The translations under genes and the position numbers were made by a program. From a candidate division LCP-89 bacterium B3_LCP (GTDB lineage: Bacteria; Electryoneota; B3-LCP), in the NCBI GenBank assembly GCA_005223185.1, contig NJBN01000008.1, positions 1 to 64,000 of the forward strand: a stretch of DNA of 64,000 nt, in the 5' to 3' direction. Of this stretch, positions 36,117-43,688 are shown one piece after another. The notes under the pieces are model-generated. The model ran no database searches. It was not told the origin of the DNA and saw only the letters and a program-made list of their open reading frames with translations. Positions within the stretch are counted from its first letter, which is position 1; each line of letters opens with the position of its first letter.

Positions 36117-37016
36117 CTACTTCTCCCCCCACCACAGATAATAGGTCGCCAACCCGCGGTAGGGGCGCCAATTCTCTGCTATTTTAAGCAGTTCATCTTC
36201 AGTGGGTTTGCGGGAAAGTCCGTAAGCCCTCTTCACTCCGTTCAGCAGTCCCGCATCACCCACCGGCAGGGTATCCCATCGTCCCAGACCGCGTATAAGA
36301 GCATATTCCGCCGTCCAGGGACCGATTCCGCGCATCTTTACCAGTTCTCGGGCAACTTCGGCGTCGGGCAGCTTTCCTAATGCTTCCAAGTCGAACCCAT
36401 CCTGTATCTTTTCCGCCAAACCAATGATATATTCCGCCTTGCGCCGCGAGCACTTGAACTCCCGCCATTCATCGGGATCAAGACCGCATATTTCCGCTGG
36501 CATGGGGTAGTGATAGAAAGTATGCCCATCTACATTCCAGCGTCTGGCGAATCTTTTCAGCATGCCCTCTTTCACCTGGCAGGCAAACCGCAGGTTGACC
36601 TGCTGACCGATGATAGCCCAGGTTATCGTTTCGAACAGATCCGGTTCCAACACCGGTCTAAGCCCTCGGTTCTTCAGACAGATTGCATGAAGCGTGGGAT
36701 CACTTTTAACCATCTCGTAAAAATCCAGCAGATCCAGATCAAGACAGAACGCCTTTCTGATCTGTGCTTCGCAAGACGTCAAATCTTCAGCCGTCAGTTC
36801 TGGCGCTTCCATAGTTAGCCCCAACTGCGGGCGTTCAACGGTTCCTTTCGATTCAATGCTGATCAAGCAGGAGCTGCCGTTATTCATCGGCCAAACGCGC
36901 CGGAACACCTTTCCGTCAAAATGCACTATGGGATCCGGACGATTTGGGCTCAAATAAGCGAAGGAAAGATCGAAGTCGTACGGTGAAGTGGGACTAAGTA
37001 GGATTTCTTTACGCAT
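36117..37016 (-). CDS. alkA: DNA-3-methyladenine glycosylase II-like (AlkA)
   Basis: 299 residues from ATG 37016, preferred over an ATG 19 codons upstream because the extension has no family character. The N-terminal AlkA_N-like domain (LSPTSPYDFDLSFAYL) is followed by an HhH-GPD domain: FETITWAIIGQQVNLRFA, the helix-hairpin-helix LVKMRGIGPWTAEYALIRGLG, and the catalytic Asp in DTLPVGDAGLLNGV. It excises alkylated purines from DNA, starting base excision repair. It is convergent with the receiver operon, only 14 bases from it, and no terminator is seen between them. Confidence 0.88.
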   Translation of the reverse strand: MRKEILLSPTSPYDFDLSFAYLSPNRPDPIVHFDGKVFRRVWPMNNGSSCLISIESKGTVERPQLGLTMEAPELTAEDLTSCEAQIRKAFCLDLDLLDFYEMVKSDPTLHAICLKNRGLRPVLEPDLFETITWAIIGQQVNLRFACQVKEGMLKRFARRWNVDGHTFYHYPMPAEICGLDPDEWREFKCSRRKAEYIIGLAEKIQDGFDLEALGKLPDAEVARELVKMRGIGPWTAEYALIRGLGRWDTLPVGDAGLLNGVKRAYGLSRKPTEDELLKIAENWRPYRGLATYYLWWGEK

Positions 37017-37186
37017 CGGTTCTCTTTGAAGAATAAGATGTGTACATAAATTCACTGAAGCTTCAATATACAAAAGAACGCCGATCTTTCCCAGGATGTA
37101 AAGTAAAATTATTCAAATTCCCCTTGCTTTTATGTCGTACTTTATGTATATTAAGATAAACCGTATCCGAATTATCCTAAATCATC

Positions 37187-37663
37187 ATGCAGTTCTCAAC
37201 AGGTTGTGAATACGCCATCCATGGTCTGCTCTTCATGGCTACACGCCAGGAGGATGAGATCATATTGGTCAGTGATATCGCCAAAGCACAGAATCTGCCT
37301 GAAAGCTATCTCGCCAAGGTGTTTCAACTTTTAGCCAAAGCGGGATTTTTAAAATCTTTTCGGGGGGCGCGGGGGGGATACGCTCTGGCTATGCCACCTG
37401 ACAAGATAACGCTCAGGGATGTCACGCTGGCTATTGAAGGAAGCACGCCGCTGTTTAAGCCTTTGAGCAATAAAAGGAACTGTGACTTTGCTGCAGACTG
37501 CTTGATCAGAGAAACGTTCGTACGAGCGGAAAAGCTTATGTTTGATGAACTTGAAAAGGTTACTATACAAAATATGGTTGATAAAGCCTGCAATTCACCG
37601 GAACGTTTGGAATGGCTTAATTTGGCAAATTGTAAAGAAACTCCATCTATAAATAAGGAATAA
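37187..37663 (+). CDS. Rrf2-family (IscR-like) transcriptional regulator
   Basis: 158 residues. Rrf2 winged helix: MQFSTGCEYAIHGLLFMATR, VSDIAKAQNLPESYLAKVFQLLAKAGFLKSFRGARGGYALA. In the cluster-binding region it has Cys-x5-Cys (NCDFAADC); the third Cys of IscR at the next expected position is missing, though Cys residues occur near 133 and 149. Rrf2 proteins often sense Fe-S clusters, nitric oxide or thiol state. It sits 6 bases before mrp at the head of an Fe-S assembly block, so autoregulated control of that block is likely. Confidence 0.9.
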   Translation: MQFSTGCEYAIHGLLFMATRQEDEIILVSDIAKAQNLPESYLAKVFQLLAKAGFLKSFRGARGGYALAMPPDKITLRDVTLAIEGSTPLFKPLSNKRNCDFAADCLIRETFVRAEKLMFDELEKVTIQNMVDKACNSPERLEWLNLANCKETPSINKE

Positions 37664-37669
37664 TAAAAA

Positions 37670-38731
37670 ATGAATGATACTGTAAATCCTGAAGAAATTG
37701 TATCAGAACTTTTAAAAAAAGTCAAGTTTCCCGGGTATTCGCGAGACATCGTTTCCTTCGGTATGTTGAAAGGAGTCTATCTGGATGATGGAAAACTAGT
37801 CGTAAAAATAGTCATGAATGACGTCGAGGACGGAAACGCTCAACAGATAAAAGAAGACGTCAGATACGTCCTTGAAAAGGAATCAGGCTATGATAATATC
37901 CAGTTGGATATTGAGAACAAGACGAAAGAAGTAAAACAGGATCAACCCCTGGATGCGAAGCAAATATCTGACCCACAGCCGTTGAAAGGTATTAAAAAGA
38001 TCATAGCGATCTCATCAGGCAAAGGCGGTGTGGGTAAATCCACGGTTGCCGTCAACTTAGCTTGCTTAGCTGCCAAAGCGGGGAAGAGCGTGGGCATCTT
38101 TGATGCCGACATCCACGGACCCAGCCTGCCCACTCTGTTGGGGATAAACCAACATCCGGAAGCTACCGAAGATGGGATGATCCCGGTCGATAAGCACGGT
38201 GTAAGATCTATGTCCATCGGCTTTATCGTGGAAAAAGGACAGCCTCTGATCTGGCGCGGTCCCATGTTGAATAAAGCTCTTGAACAGATTTGCGAGGGGA
38301 CGAAATGGGGCGAACTTGATTACCTCTTCGTCGATCTGCCTCCGGGAACGGGGGACGTGCAGTTATCCCTGGCGCAGAAATACAAGGTAGATGGCGCCAT
38401 TATTGTCACCACTCCGCAGAATCTGGCGCTCGAAGACGTTCGCCGGGGAACCATGATGTTCAAACAGACTAACGTTCCGGTACTGGGCATAGTGGAAAAT
38501 ATGAGCTATTATCAATGCCCTAATTGCAATGATTTATCGCATCCGTTCGGGGAAGGCGGTGGCGGCAGGGAAGCAGAAAGCATTGGAGTACCGCTGTTGG
38601 GGAAACTACCCTTAGATCCTCAGACGCTGGTCTTGGCAGATCAGGGAACTCCCATAGTGATAGCTGAGCCTGATTCTGACACTACCATGAACTACCTAAC
38701 AATCTGGCAGACTATCGAAAGGATGTTATAG
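37670..38731 (+). CDS. mrp: Mrp/ApbC-type Fe-S cluster carrier ATPase with N-terminal DUF59
   Basis: 353 residues. An N-terminal MIP18/DUF59 domain (about 5-85: EEIVSELLKKVKFPGYSRDI) leads into a ParA-like P-loop ATPase: GKGGVGKSTVAVNLACLAAK near 118, DADIHGPSLP, DLPPGTGDVQLSLAQ, and the cluster-binding CPNC in YYQCPNCNDLSHPFGEGGG. The dimer carries a bridging 4Fe-4S cluster at that CxxC and delivers it to apo-proteins in the cytoplasm. Tight spacing with the Rrf2 gene upstream and the stand-alone DUF59 gene 12 bases downstream. Confidence 0.95.
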   Translation: MNDTVNPEEIVSELLKKVKFPGYSRDIVSFGMLKGVYLDDGKLVVKIVMNDVEDGNAQQIKEDVRYVLEKESGYDNIQLDIENKTKEVKQDQPLDAKQISDPQPLKGIKKIIAISSGKGGVGKSTVAVNLACLAAKAGKSVGIFDADIHGPSLPTLLGINQHPEATEDGMIPVDKHGVRSMSIGFIVEKGQPLIWRGPMLNKALEQICEGTKWGELDYLFVDLPPGTGDVQLSLAQKYKVDGAIIVTTPQNLALEDVRRGTMMFKQTNVPVLGIVENMSYYQCPNCNDLSHPFGEGGGGREAESIGVPLLGKLPLDPQTLVLADQGTPIVIAEPDSDTTMNYLTIWQTIERML

Positions 38732-38743
38732 GAGATCGGAAAA

Positions 38744-39046
38744 ATGGTGGAAGAAGATTCGGTATTATCAGCTTTGGCGGCGGTAATTGATCCTGAACTT
38801 GACGTTGATATAGTCAGCATGGGTTTTATTTACAATGTTGAAATTGAACAGGATCAAGTCAAAATTGCTATGACTTTAACTACTCGTGGCTGCCCCATGC
38901 ATTCTACCTTGAAGAAACAGGCTGAAGATACTGTCAAGAACCTGGACGGCGTAACTGATGCCCAGGTCGACATCGTTTTCGACCCACCCTGGAACACTGA
39001 TATGATGAGTACATTCGTCAGGGAAAAGCTGGGGATTAGCAGTTAA
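38744..39046 (+). CDS. Stand-alone DUF59/MIP18 (SufT/PaaD-like) Fe-S assembly factor
   Basis: 100 residues covering one DUF59 domain: VLSALAAVIDPELDVDIVSMGFIYNVEI, then TTRGCPMHSTLKKQAEDTV with the conserved reactive Cys, and VDIVFDPPWNTDMMST. Stand-alone DUF59 proteins help mature Fe-S enzymes. Co-operonic with mrp, whose N-terminus is the same domain, and three bases from the PP-loop gene. Confidence 0.9.
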   Translation: MVEEDSVLSALAAVIDPELDVDIVSMGFIYNVEIEQDQVKIAMTLTTRGCPMHSTLKKQAEDTVKNLDGVTDAQVDIVFDPPWNTDMMSTFVREKLGISS

Positions 39047-39048
39047 AG

Positions 39049-40101
39049 ATGGATAAACCTGAAAAAATACGCGCATTGGGACTCATCTCCGGTGGTCTGG
39101 ATAGCACTTTAGCGGCTCGGCTGCTGATTGAGCAGGGTATCGAAATACGCGGCGTTTACTTCAGTACCGGTTTTTGCATTTCTGATCCCAGCCGTCCCGG
39201 TCGCAATGGAGGAGACGAGACTGGTAACCTGTGCCATGAAGCGTTACAAGTTGGTAACGATTTAAAATTTGCCGTGCAGGTCGTGGACGTTTCCGATGAA
39301 TATTTGGGAATAATTACCAATCCTCGCTGGGGTTATGGGAAGAACGCCAACCCTTGTGTTGATTGTAGGATCATGATGCTGCGTAAAGCGAAGGAAATGA
39401 TGGAGGACTTGGGAGCGAATTTCGTCTTCACTGGTGAGGTTTTAGGGCAGCGCCCCATGACCCAGCATCGTCCTACTTTACGCCAGTTGGAAAAGCAGAG
39501 TGGACTTGATGGTTTCTTACTAAGACCGCTTTCTGCAAAGCTGATACCGGAAACTGAAGTCGAACGGCGTGGTTGGGTGAATCGGGACAAATTGAAGGGA
39601 TTCACGGGCAGATCCAGAAAGCCGCAGATAGCGTTAGCCGGAGAGATGGGATTGACGAAATACCCCCAACCCGCCGGTGGATGCTGCTTCTTGACCGATC
39701 CTGCTTATGGCAACAAGTTCTTCGACTTCTTAAAATATCGGAACAGCGATTCGCCCGTTACACTGGAAGATTTCTTGATTCTGAAAGTAGGACGCCACCT
39801 GCGCCTTGATGACAAGCTGAAGATCGTCGTGGGACGCAATGAATCAGAAAACGATCTTCTAGAACAGTTCCGACCCAAACGCTGGGCGTTGACTGCAGTT
39901 GACGTCGAAGGACCTTTAGCGCTGTTGGACAACAGTATCGAGGTGGAAGAGCTGCCCAAAGCAGCACGTGTTGTCGCCCGCTACAGCGACGGTCGTAATA
40001 GGTCTTCTGTTGATATAAAATGCGAGAAAAACGGTACCACTGAAGTTTTATCCGTGAAGCCGATGTCTCCTGAAGAATCATCCAAATACATCTTAACTTA
40101 A
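39049..40101 (+). CDS. PP-loop sulfurtransferase-like protein (ThiI/MnmA-related, DUF814/NFACT-R end)
   Basis: 350 residues. The PP-loop SGGLDSTLAARLLIEQG near residue 14 adenylates the substrate base in tRNA-thiolating enzymes. NPCVDCRIMMLRKAKEMM and FVFTGEVLGQRPMTQHRPTLR follow, with PAGGCCFLTDP near 215. The C-terminal 120 residues (DFLILKVGRHLRLDDKLKIVVGRNESENDLL) resemble the NFACT-R/DUF814 RNA-binding module. Together with the NifS gene two genes further on, this suggests a sulfur relay for a tRNA modification; the modified base is not known to me. It could also thiolate a different RNA or metabolite. Confidence 0.8.
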   Translation: MDKPEKIRALGLISGGLDSTLAARLLIEQGIEIRGVYFSTGFCISDPSRPGRNGGDETGNLCHEALQVGNDLKFAVQVVDVSDEYLGIITNPRWGYGKNANPCVDCRIMMLRKAKEMMEDLGANFVFTGEVLGQRPMTQHRPTLRQLEKQSGLDGFLLRPLSAKLIPETEVERRGWVNRDKLKGFTGRSRKPQIALAGEMGLTKYPQPAGGCCFLTDPAYGNKFFDFLKYRNSDSPVTLEDFLILKVGRHLRLDDKLKIVVGRNESENDLLEQFRPKRWALTAVDVEGPLALLDNSIEVEELPKAARVVARYSDGRNRSSVDIKCEKNGTTEVLSVKPMSPEESSKYILT

Positions 40102-40106
40102 AAATC

Positions 40107-40409
40107 ATGAATACTAGTATTAAAGATCCATTCGAATCCTTCGCTGATAGCGGTGACTATGGCAAGTTAGTTAAAGATAAACTTGAACATGTTTTGATGG
40201 AAAAAACACCGCAGCAATTAGCGCCTGTGATCCGCAAAGTGATCGAAAATCTGGTCATCACGGAAAGGCTGGCAGAAGCTGCAGGATTAAGTATTGAGGA
40301 TAGCGCCAAGAATGAAATCCTGCAGAAAGAATACGCTGACATTCAGTCCGAAGTTGACCGAGCGGTGGGAGTCTTCGTCGGTTCACTTTTATCATGCGAG
40401 GGCGGGTGA
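40107..40409 (+). CDS. Small conserved-looking helical protein, unknown
   Basis: 100 residues, acidic, predominantly helical (QQLAPVIRKVIENLVITERL, LQKEYADIQSEVDRAVG). No Cys cluster except one near the end, no membrane segment, no domain I recognise. It fits perfectly between the PP-loop gene (5-base gap) and queH (TGATG overlap), so it is a real gene in the operon and probably a partner of one of them. Confidence 0.6.
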   Translation: MNTSIKDPFESFADSGDYGKLVKDKLEHVLMEKTPQQLAPVIRKVIENLVITERLAEAAGLSIEDSAKNEILQKEYADIQSEVDRAVGVFVGSLLSCEGG

Positions 40410-40939
40410 TGCGTTTGCTGCTGCACGTCTGCTGTGCTCCTGACGTTACTGTCGCCTTAGAACGTCTGCCGGAAACGGAACGTTTTTGCTTGTACTTTGA
40501 CAACCCCAACATCCATCCGGCAGAAGAGTACGCCCGGCGTTTGGCTGCCTTTTATCAGGTAATCTGCAATTCCGGAGTGGACTGTGTTGTGGGCGGGTAC
40601 GATCCCGAATTCTGGCATGAACACGTTAAGGATCATGAAGAAGATGAAGAGGGCGGGGAAAGGTGCAGTGAGTGCATCGCCTATCGGCTGGAACGCACCG
40701 CAAAAAAGGCTAAACTGCGTGAATTTGATACTATTGGTTGTGTGTTCTCCACAAGTCCTCACAAAAACGCTGAACTTATCAACAGGATAGGTAAAGAGAT
40801 AGCTCAGAAGCACAGCTTGGATTTCCTGGAATCGAACTTCAAGAAAAAAGAAGGCTTCAAGCGATCGGTTGAAATCAGCAGGCAGTTGGGTATATATCGC
40901 CAAAATTATTGCGGATGCATTCATTCTAGTAAGCAGTAG
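40409..40939 (+). CDS. queH: Epoxyqueuosine reductase QueH
   Basis: 176 residues from ATG 40409, chosen over 40394 because GAGGG (40398-40402) is well spaced and the ATG overlaps the previous stop. QueH (DUF208) signatures: LLLHVCCAPDV with the paired Cys, YFDNPNIHPAEEYARR, ERCSECIAYRLERTAKKA, TSPHKNAELINRIG, and the C-terminal YRQNYCGCIHS. The enzyme reduces epoxyqueuosine to queuosine in tRNA wobble positions using an Fe-S cluster and a second metal. Its need for clusters fits the surrounding Fe-S genes. The palindromic repeat at 40950 separates it from nifS. Confidence 0.93.
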   Translation: MRLLLHVCCAPDVTVALERLPETERFCLYFDNPNIHPAEEYARRLAAFYQVICNSGVDCVVGGYDPEFWHEHVKDHEEDEEGGERCSECIAYRLERTAKKAKLREFDTIGCVFSTSPHKNAELINRIGKEIAQKHSLDFLESNFKKKEGFKRSVEISRQLGIYRQNYCGCIHSSKQ

Positions 40940-40949
40940 ATACTAAGCT

Positions 40950-41042
40950 TGTCATTCTGAACGAAGCGAAGAGTCTCTATTTAGTCATAATTCTATGATA
41001 AACAAGAGATTCTTCACCCCAATGAATTGGGGTGAAGAATGA
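40950..41042. repeat. 93-bp palindromic repeat with terminal inverted repeats (family C)
   Basis: Begins GTCATTCT (40950-40957) and ends AGAATGAC (41035-41042). The left half reads GTCATTCTGAACGAAGCGAA and continues to GAGTCTC; the right half holds a perfect 15-bp hairpin (41008-41022 with 41025-41039, loop GA). The same left and right halves flank a different centre at 43163-43267. Looks like a non-autonomous, MITE-like or REP-like element. Confidence 0.75.
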
Positions 41043-41093
41043 CAACATTATGCTTATTCATAATCATAACAAAACGAAAAACACGGAAAAATA

Positions 41094-42320
41094 ATGGAAG
41101 ATAAAAAGATATATTTCGACAATAACGATACCACCCCCATGGTGGAACCGGTCTTCAATGCCATGAAGCCCTATTTTATGGAAAACTTCGGCAACCCGGC
41201 TTCGCTTCATGAATATGGCCTTGAAGCGGAGGAAGCGGTCGGTAAAGCTCGCGAAGATATAGCTAATCTGATAAACGCCACGCCAGAGGAGTTGATCTTC
41301 ACCGGCGGCGCCACGGAGGCTAATAATTTAGCGCTCTTCGGTTTAGCCCGGATGGCTCCCGAAAAGAAGCGACATATAATCACCAGCAAGGTTGAACATC
41401 ACGCCATCTTGAATACTGTCAAGCGGTTGGGAAAAGAAGGCTTCAAAGTTACCTTCCTGGAAGTTGACAGGGAAGGCTTCGTCGATCCCGATGATCTGAA
41501 GAAAGCCATCACTCCGGAAACTTTCCTGGTTACCGTGGTACACGGCAACCATGTGGTTGGAACCGTGCAGGATTTGAACGCCCTTGGACAAATATGCCGG
41601 GACAGTGGCGTACTGTTTCATACTGATGCTGCTCAGAGCTTCACCAAGGTTCCCTTGAACGTTAAGGATACACCCATTGACCTGATCTCACTTAATTCCC
41701 ACAAGATTCACGGACCCAAGGGGGTCGGAGCACTCTACATGAGGAAAGGTGTTAAGATAGGCAGGTTGATGGAGGGCGGTCCTCAGGAGAACAACCGCCG
41801 CCCCGGTACTGAAAACGTGCCGGGAATTATGGGATTTGCTGAAGCTGCCAGGATTGGTATCGCCCAGCAGGAAGAGAACAATCAACATATATGCAAAATT
41901 CGGGATCGTCTGCTGGATCGGTTGCTGGAAATTCCCCATACGCATATCAATGGTCCACAAGGCGATAAGCGCCTTTCCACCAATGCCAACATAACCTTCC
42001 TCTACATCGAGGGTGAAGCTATTTTAATGCATCTCTCCATGAGGGGTGTGTTCGTGTCTTCAGGATCCGCATGCTCTTCCATAGCTCTTCAGCCTTCCAA
42101 CGTACTGACCGCCATTGGTTTGAAGCATGAAGAGGCGCACGGCAGCATTCGCTTCTCCTTTTCAAAGCTGAATACGGAGGAAGAGGTTGACATAGCCGTA
42201 GGACACATGCATGCGGTGGTAGATCAATTAAGATCGATGTCAGCATTTATACCCGAAGAACATTCCGAAATCGAAGGCAAGGGCACCACCTTTTATAAAA
42301 AGAAGAAAGACGAGTTTTAA
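41094..42320 (+). CDS. nifS: Cysteine desulfurase NifS/IscS
   Basis: 408 residues. Class V PLP enzyme: IYFDNNDTTPMVEPVFNAM, FTGGATEANNLALFG, HVVGTVQDLNALGQICRDSG, FHTDAAQSFTKV, the PLP lysine in SLNSHKIHGPKGVG, and the mobile catalytic Cys in SSGSACSSIALQPSNVL. It removes sulfur from cysteine as a persulfide and hands it to scaffold proteins. The downstream nifU-type gene is its natural acceptor. The PP-loop protein upstream is a possible second acceptor. A slightly extended C-terminus (about 20 charged residues) follows the core. Confidence 0.96.
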   Translation: MEDKKIYFDNNDTTPMVEPVFNAMKPYFMENFGNPASLHEYGLEAEEAVGKAREDIANLINATPEELIFTGGATEANNLALFGLARMAPEKKRHIITSKVEHHAILNTVKRLGKEGFKVTFLEVDREGFVDPDDLKKAITPETFLVTVVHGNHVVGTVQDLNALGQICRDSGVLFHTDAAQSFTKVPLNVKDTPIDLISLNSHKIHGPKGVGALYMRKGVKIGRLMEGGPQENNRRPGTENVPGIMGFAEAARIGIAQQEENNQHICKIRDRLLDRLLEIPHTHINGPQGDKRLSTNANITFLYIEGEAILMHLSMRGVFVSSGSACSSIALQPSNVLTAIGLKHEEAHGSIRFSFSKLNTEEEVDIAVGHMHAVVDQLRSMSAFIPEEHSEIEGKGTTFYKKKKDEF

Positions 42321-42374
42321 ACGGCTAAATATACTACAATGCATTCCGGTTAAACTGAAAATACGGAGCACCAA

Positions 42375-43061
42375 ATGGCGATCAAGTACTCACAAACGGT
42401 CATTGAACACTTTACCAACCCGCAGAATGTTGGCGAAATCGAAGATGCAGATGCCACGGCCACTGAAGGTTCGCCTGCTTGCGGAGATATGCTTACCTTT
42501 ACTTTGAGGGTGAATCCTGAAACACATATCATCGATGACGTGCGCTTTCGTTCGTATGGATGCGCTTCTAATATATCCACCGCTTCTATGGCAACCGTGC
42601 TGGCGAAGGGTAAGACCATTGAAGAGGTAAAACACTTCAACGCCAAAATCGTGGCGGAAAAACTGGGTGGTCTGCCTTCTACTAAGATGCACTGTTCCGT
42701 GCTGGCGGTCAACGGTCTGAAAGCAGCTATCAAGCAATGGGAGATAAGCCAGGGCTTAGCTGAGGAGGAAGCCATTCAGTGCAATGAGGATACCATCAAG
42801 AAACTGCTGAAGAGCGTGATCAATCCTCACACAGGTAAGTCCATCATTTCCAGCGAGATGGTGAGCTACATTAAGGTTGATGGCGCCAAAGTGTTCGTGG
42901 AAGTGAATCTGGGTGACACCGATGAAATGTACGCTGAAAACATCCGTGAAGAGGTAACCGAGACCATAGAATCGATGAAATGCGTGGATGAAATCATCGT
43001 GAGGATTCTGGACCGGGAAAAATTCGAGCTGAAGAACGGGGAGAACAATAACGGGGAATAA
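42375..43061 (+). CDS. nifU: IscU-type scaffold fused to a C-terminal DUF59 domain
   Basis: 228 residues. The N-terminal IscU domain (about 1-125) has all three cluster ligands and the conserved Asp: SPACGDML, RSYGCASN and KMHCSVLAV. The C-terminal domain (about 135-222) does not look like the Nfu domain usual in NifU, since it lacks CxxC. It reads TIKKLLKSVINPHTGKSIIS and VFVEVNLGDTDEMYAENIRE, the pattern of a MIP18/DUF59 domain. So scaffold and DUF59 delivery factor appear to be fused. It lies 54 bases after nifS and a repeat follows it. Confidence 0.88.
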   Translation: MAIKYSQTVIEHFTNPQNVGEIEDADATATEGSPACGDMLTFTLRVNPETHIIDDVRFRSYGCASNISTASMATVLAKGKTIEEVKHFNAKIVAEKLGGLPSTKMHCSVLAVNGLKAAIKQWEISQGLAEEEAIQCNEDTIKKLLKSVINPHTGKSIISSEMVSYIKVDGAKVFVEVNLGDTDEMYAENIREEVTETIESMKCVDEIIVRILDREKFELKNGENNNGE

Positions 43062-43162
43062 TGGCTATTATCTATTCATATTAACACATGGAGGAGGTTG
43101 TCCTAAAAGCTAAGTAATGTCATTGCTCCATAGGAGTCCCTACGGGACGAACCCTAATTTAT

Positions 43163-43267
43163 TGGAGTGAAGAATCTCTTATTTTCTGTAAATCCCGTAA
43201 TCGGGGTCGCCTGCGCCTATGGTGCCCCTGACCCCAATATGAGACTCTTCGCTTCGCTCAGAGTGAC
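43163..43267. repeat. Composite repeat: family A palindrome nested in family C ends
   Basis: In reverse orientation the outer parts match the 40950-41042 element (GTCACTCTGAGCGAAGCGAA at the right end, GAGATTCTTCACTCC at the left). Its centre is a 33-bp palindrome-like unit at 43203-43235 starting GGGGTCGCCTGCGCCTATGG and ending GACCCC, which also occurs at 47.4, 52.7 and 54.4 kb. A simple reading is that the A unit inserted into a C unit. Confidence 0.75.
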
Positions 43268-43319
43268 ACTTTTGGGACACCCCCATATTCAGACCCAAAT
43301 ACTTTCAAATAGAGCTAAA

Positions 43320-43679
43320 ATGTACACTAAAGAATACATGAGGCATTTTTCCAACCCGCAAAACGTCGGTGACCTGGAGAACCCTGACGCTGTTGAAGAC
43401 GTCTACTATAAAGGGGGCGGATGTTTCGATAAAGTGCGCATATTTATAAAGATAAATGACGGCAAAGTCAGCGAAGTTACTTACCGAACCAGGGGCTGTT
43501 CAGGAACCATCGCAGCGTGTTCAGCCATGTCGGAAATGGCTGTGGGAATGGATTTGGATCGTGTTGCTGAGATCACCGGCGATAATATAGCCGATTCTCT
43601 TGGTGGTGTACCTGAAAAGAAACAGCACAGCATGGATCTCGCTGCGGAAGCCTTACGTTCAGCAGTATTAAAATTGTAA
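43320..43679 (+). CDS. Short IscU-like protein lacking the third ligand Cys
   Basis: 119 residues from ATG 43320. An ATG at 43167 would add 51 residues, but those are only the translation of the composite repeat, so I reject it. The IscU pattern is clear (YTKEYMRHFSNPQNVGDLEN, GGGCFDKVR, YRTRGCSGTIAACSAM, ADSLGGVPEKKQHS). The first two cysteines are present, but the third (HC in IscU) is missing: KQHSMD. It may be a specialised or regulatory scaffold, or bind a cluster with another ligand. It is the last scaffold gene of the Fe-S block, and cobO follows after 9 bases. Confidence 0.8.
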   Translation: MYTKEYMRHFSNPQNVGDLENPDAVEDVYYKGGGCFDKVRIFIKINDGKVSEVTYRTRGCSGTIAACSAMSEMAVGMDLDRVAEITGDNIADSLGGVPEKKQHSMDLAAEALRSAVLKL

Positions 43680-43688
43680 CCCGAAGAA

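Noticed and set aside
36102-36380. Plus-strand ORF over the end of alkA
   Set aside because: Opposite a clear AlkA domain; no family character.
43167-43319. 51-codon N-terminal extension of the short IscU-like protein
   Set aside because: It translates the composite repeat (43163-43267); IscU homology begins exactly at ATG 43320.
24132-43679. Nitrogen-fixation region suggested by fixABCX, nifS and nifU names
   Set aside because: No nitrogenase or nif regulatory gene is present; these families also serve general electron transfer and Fe-S assembly.
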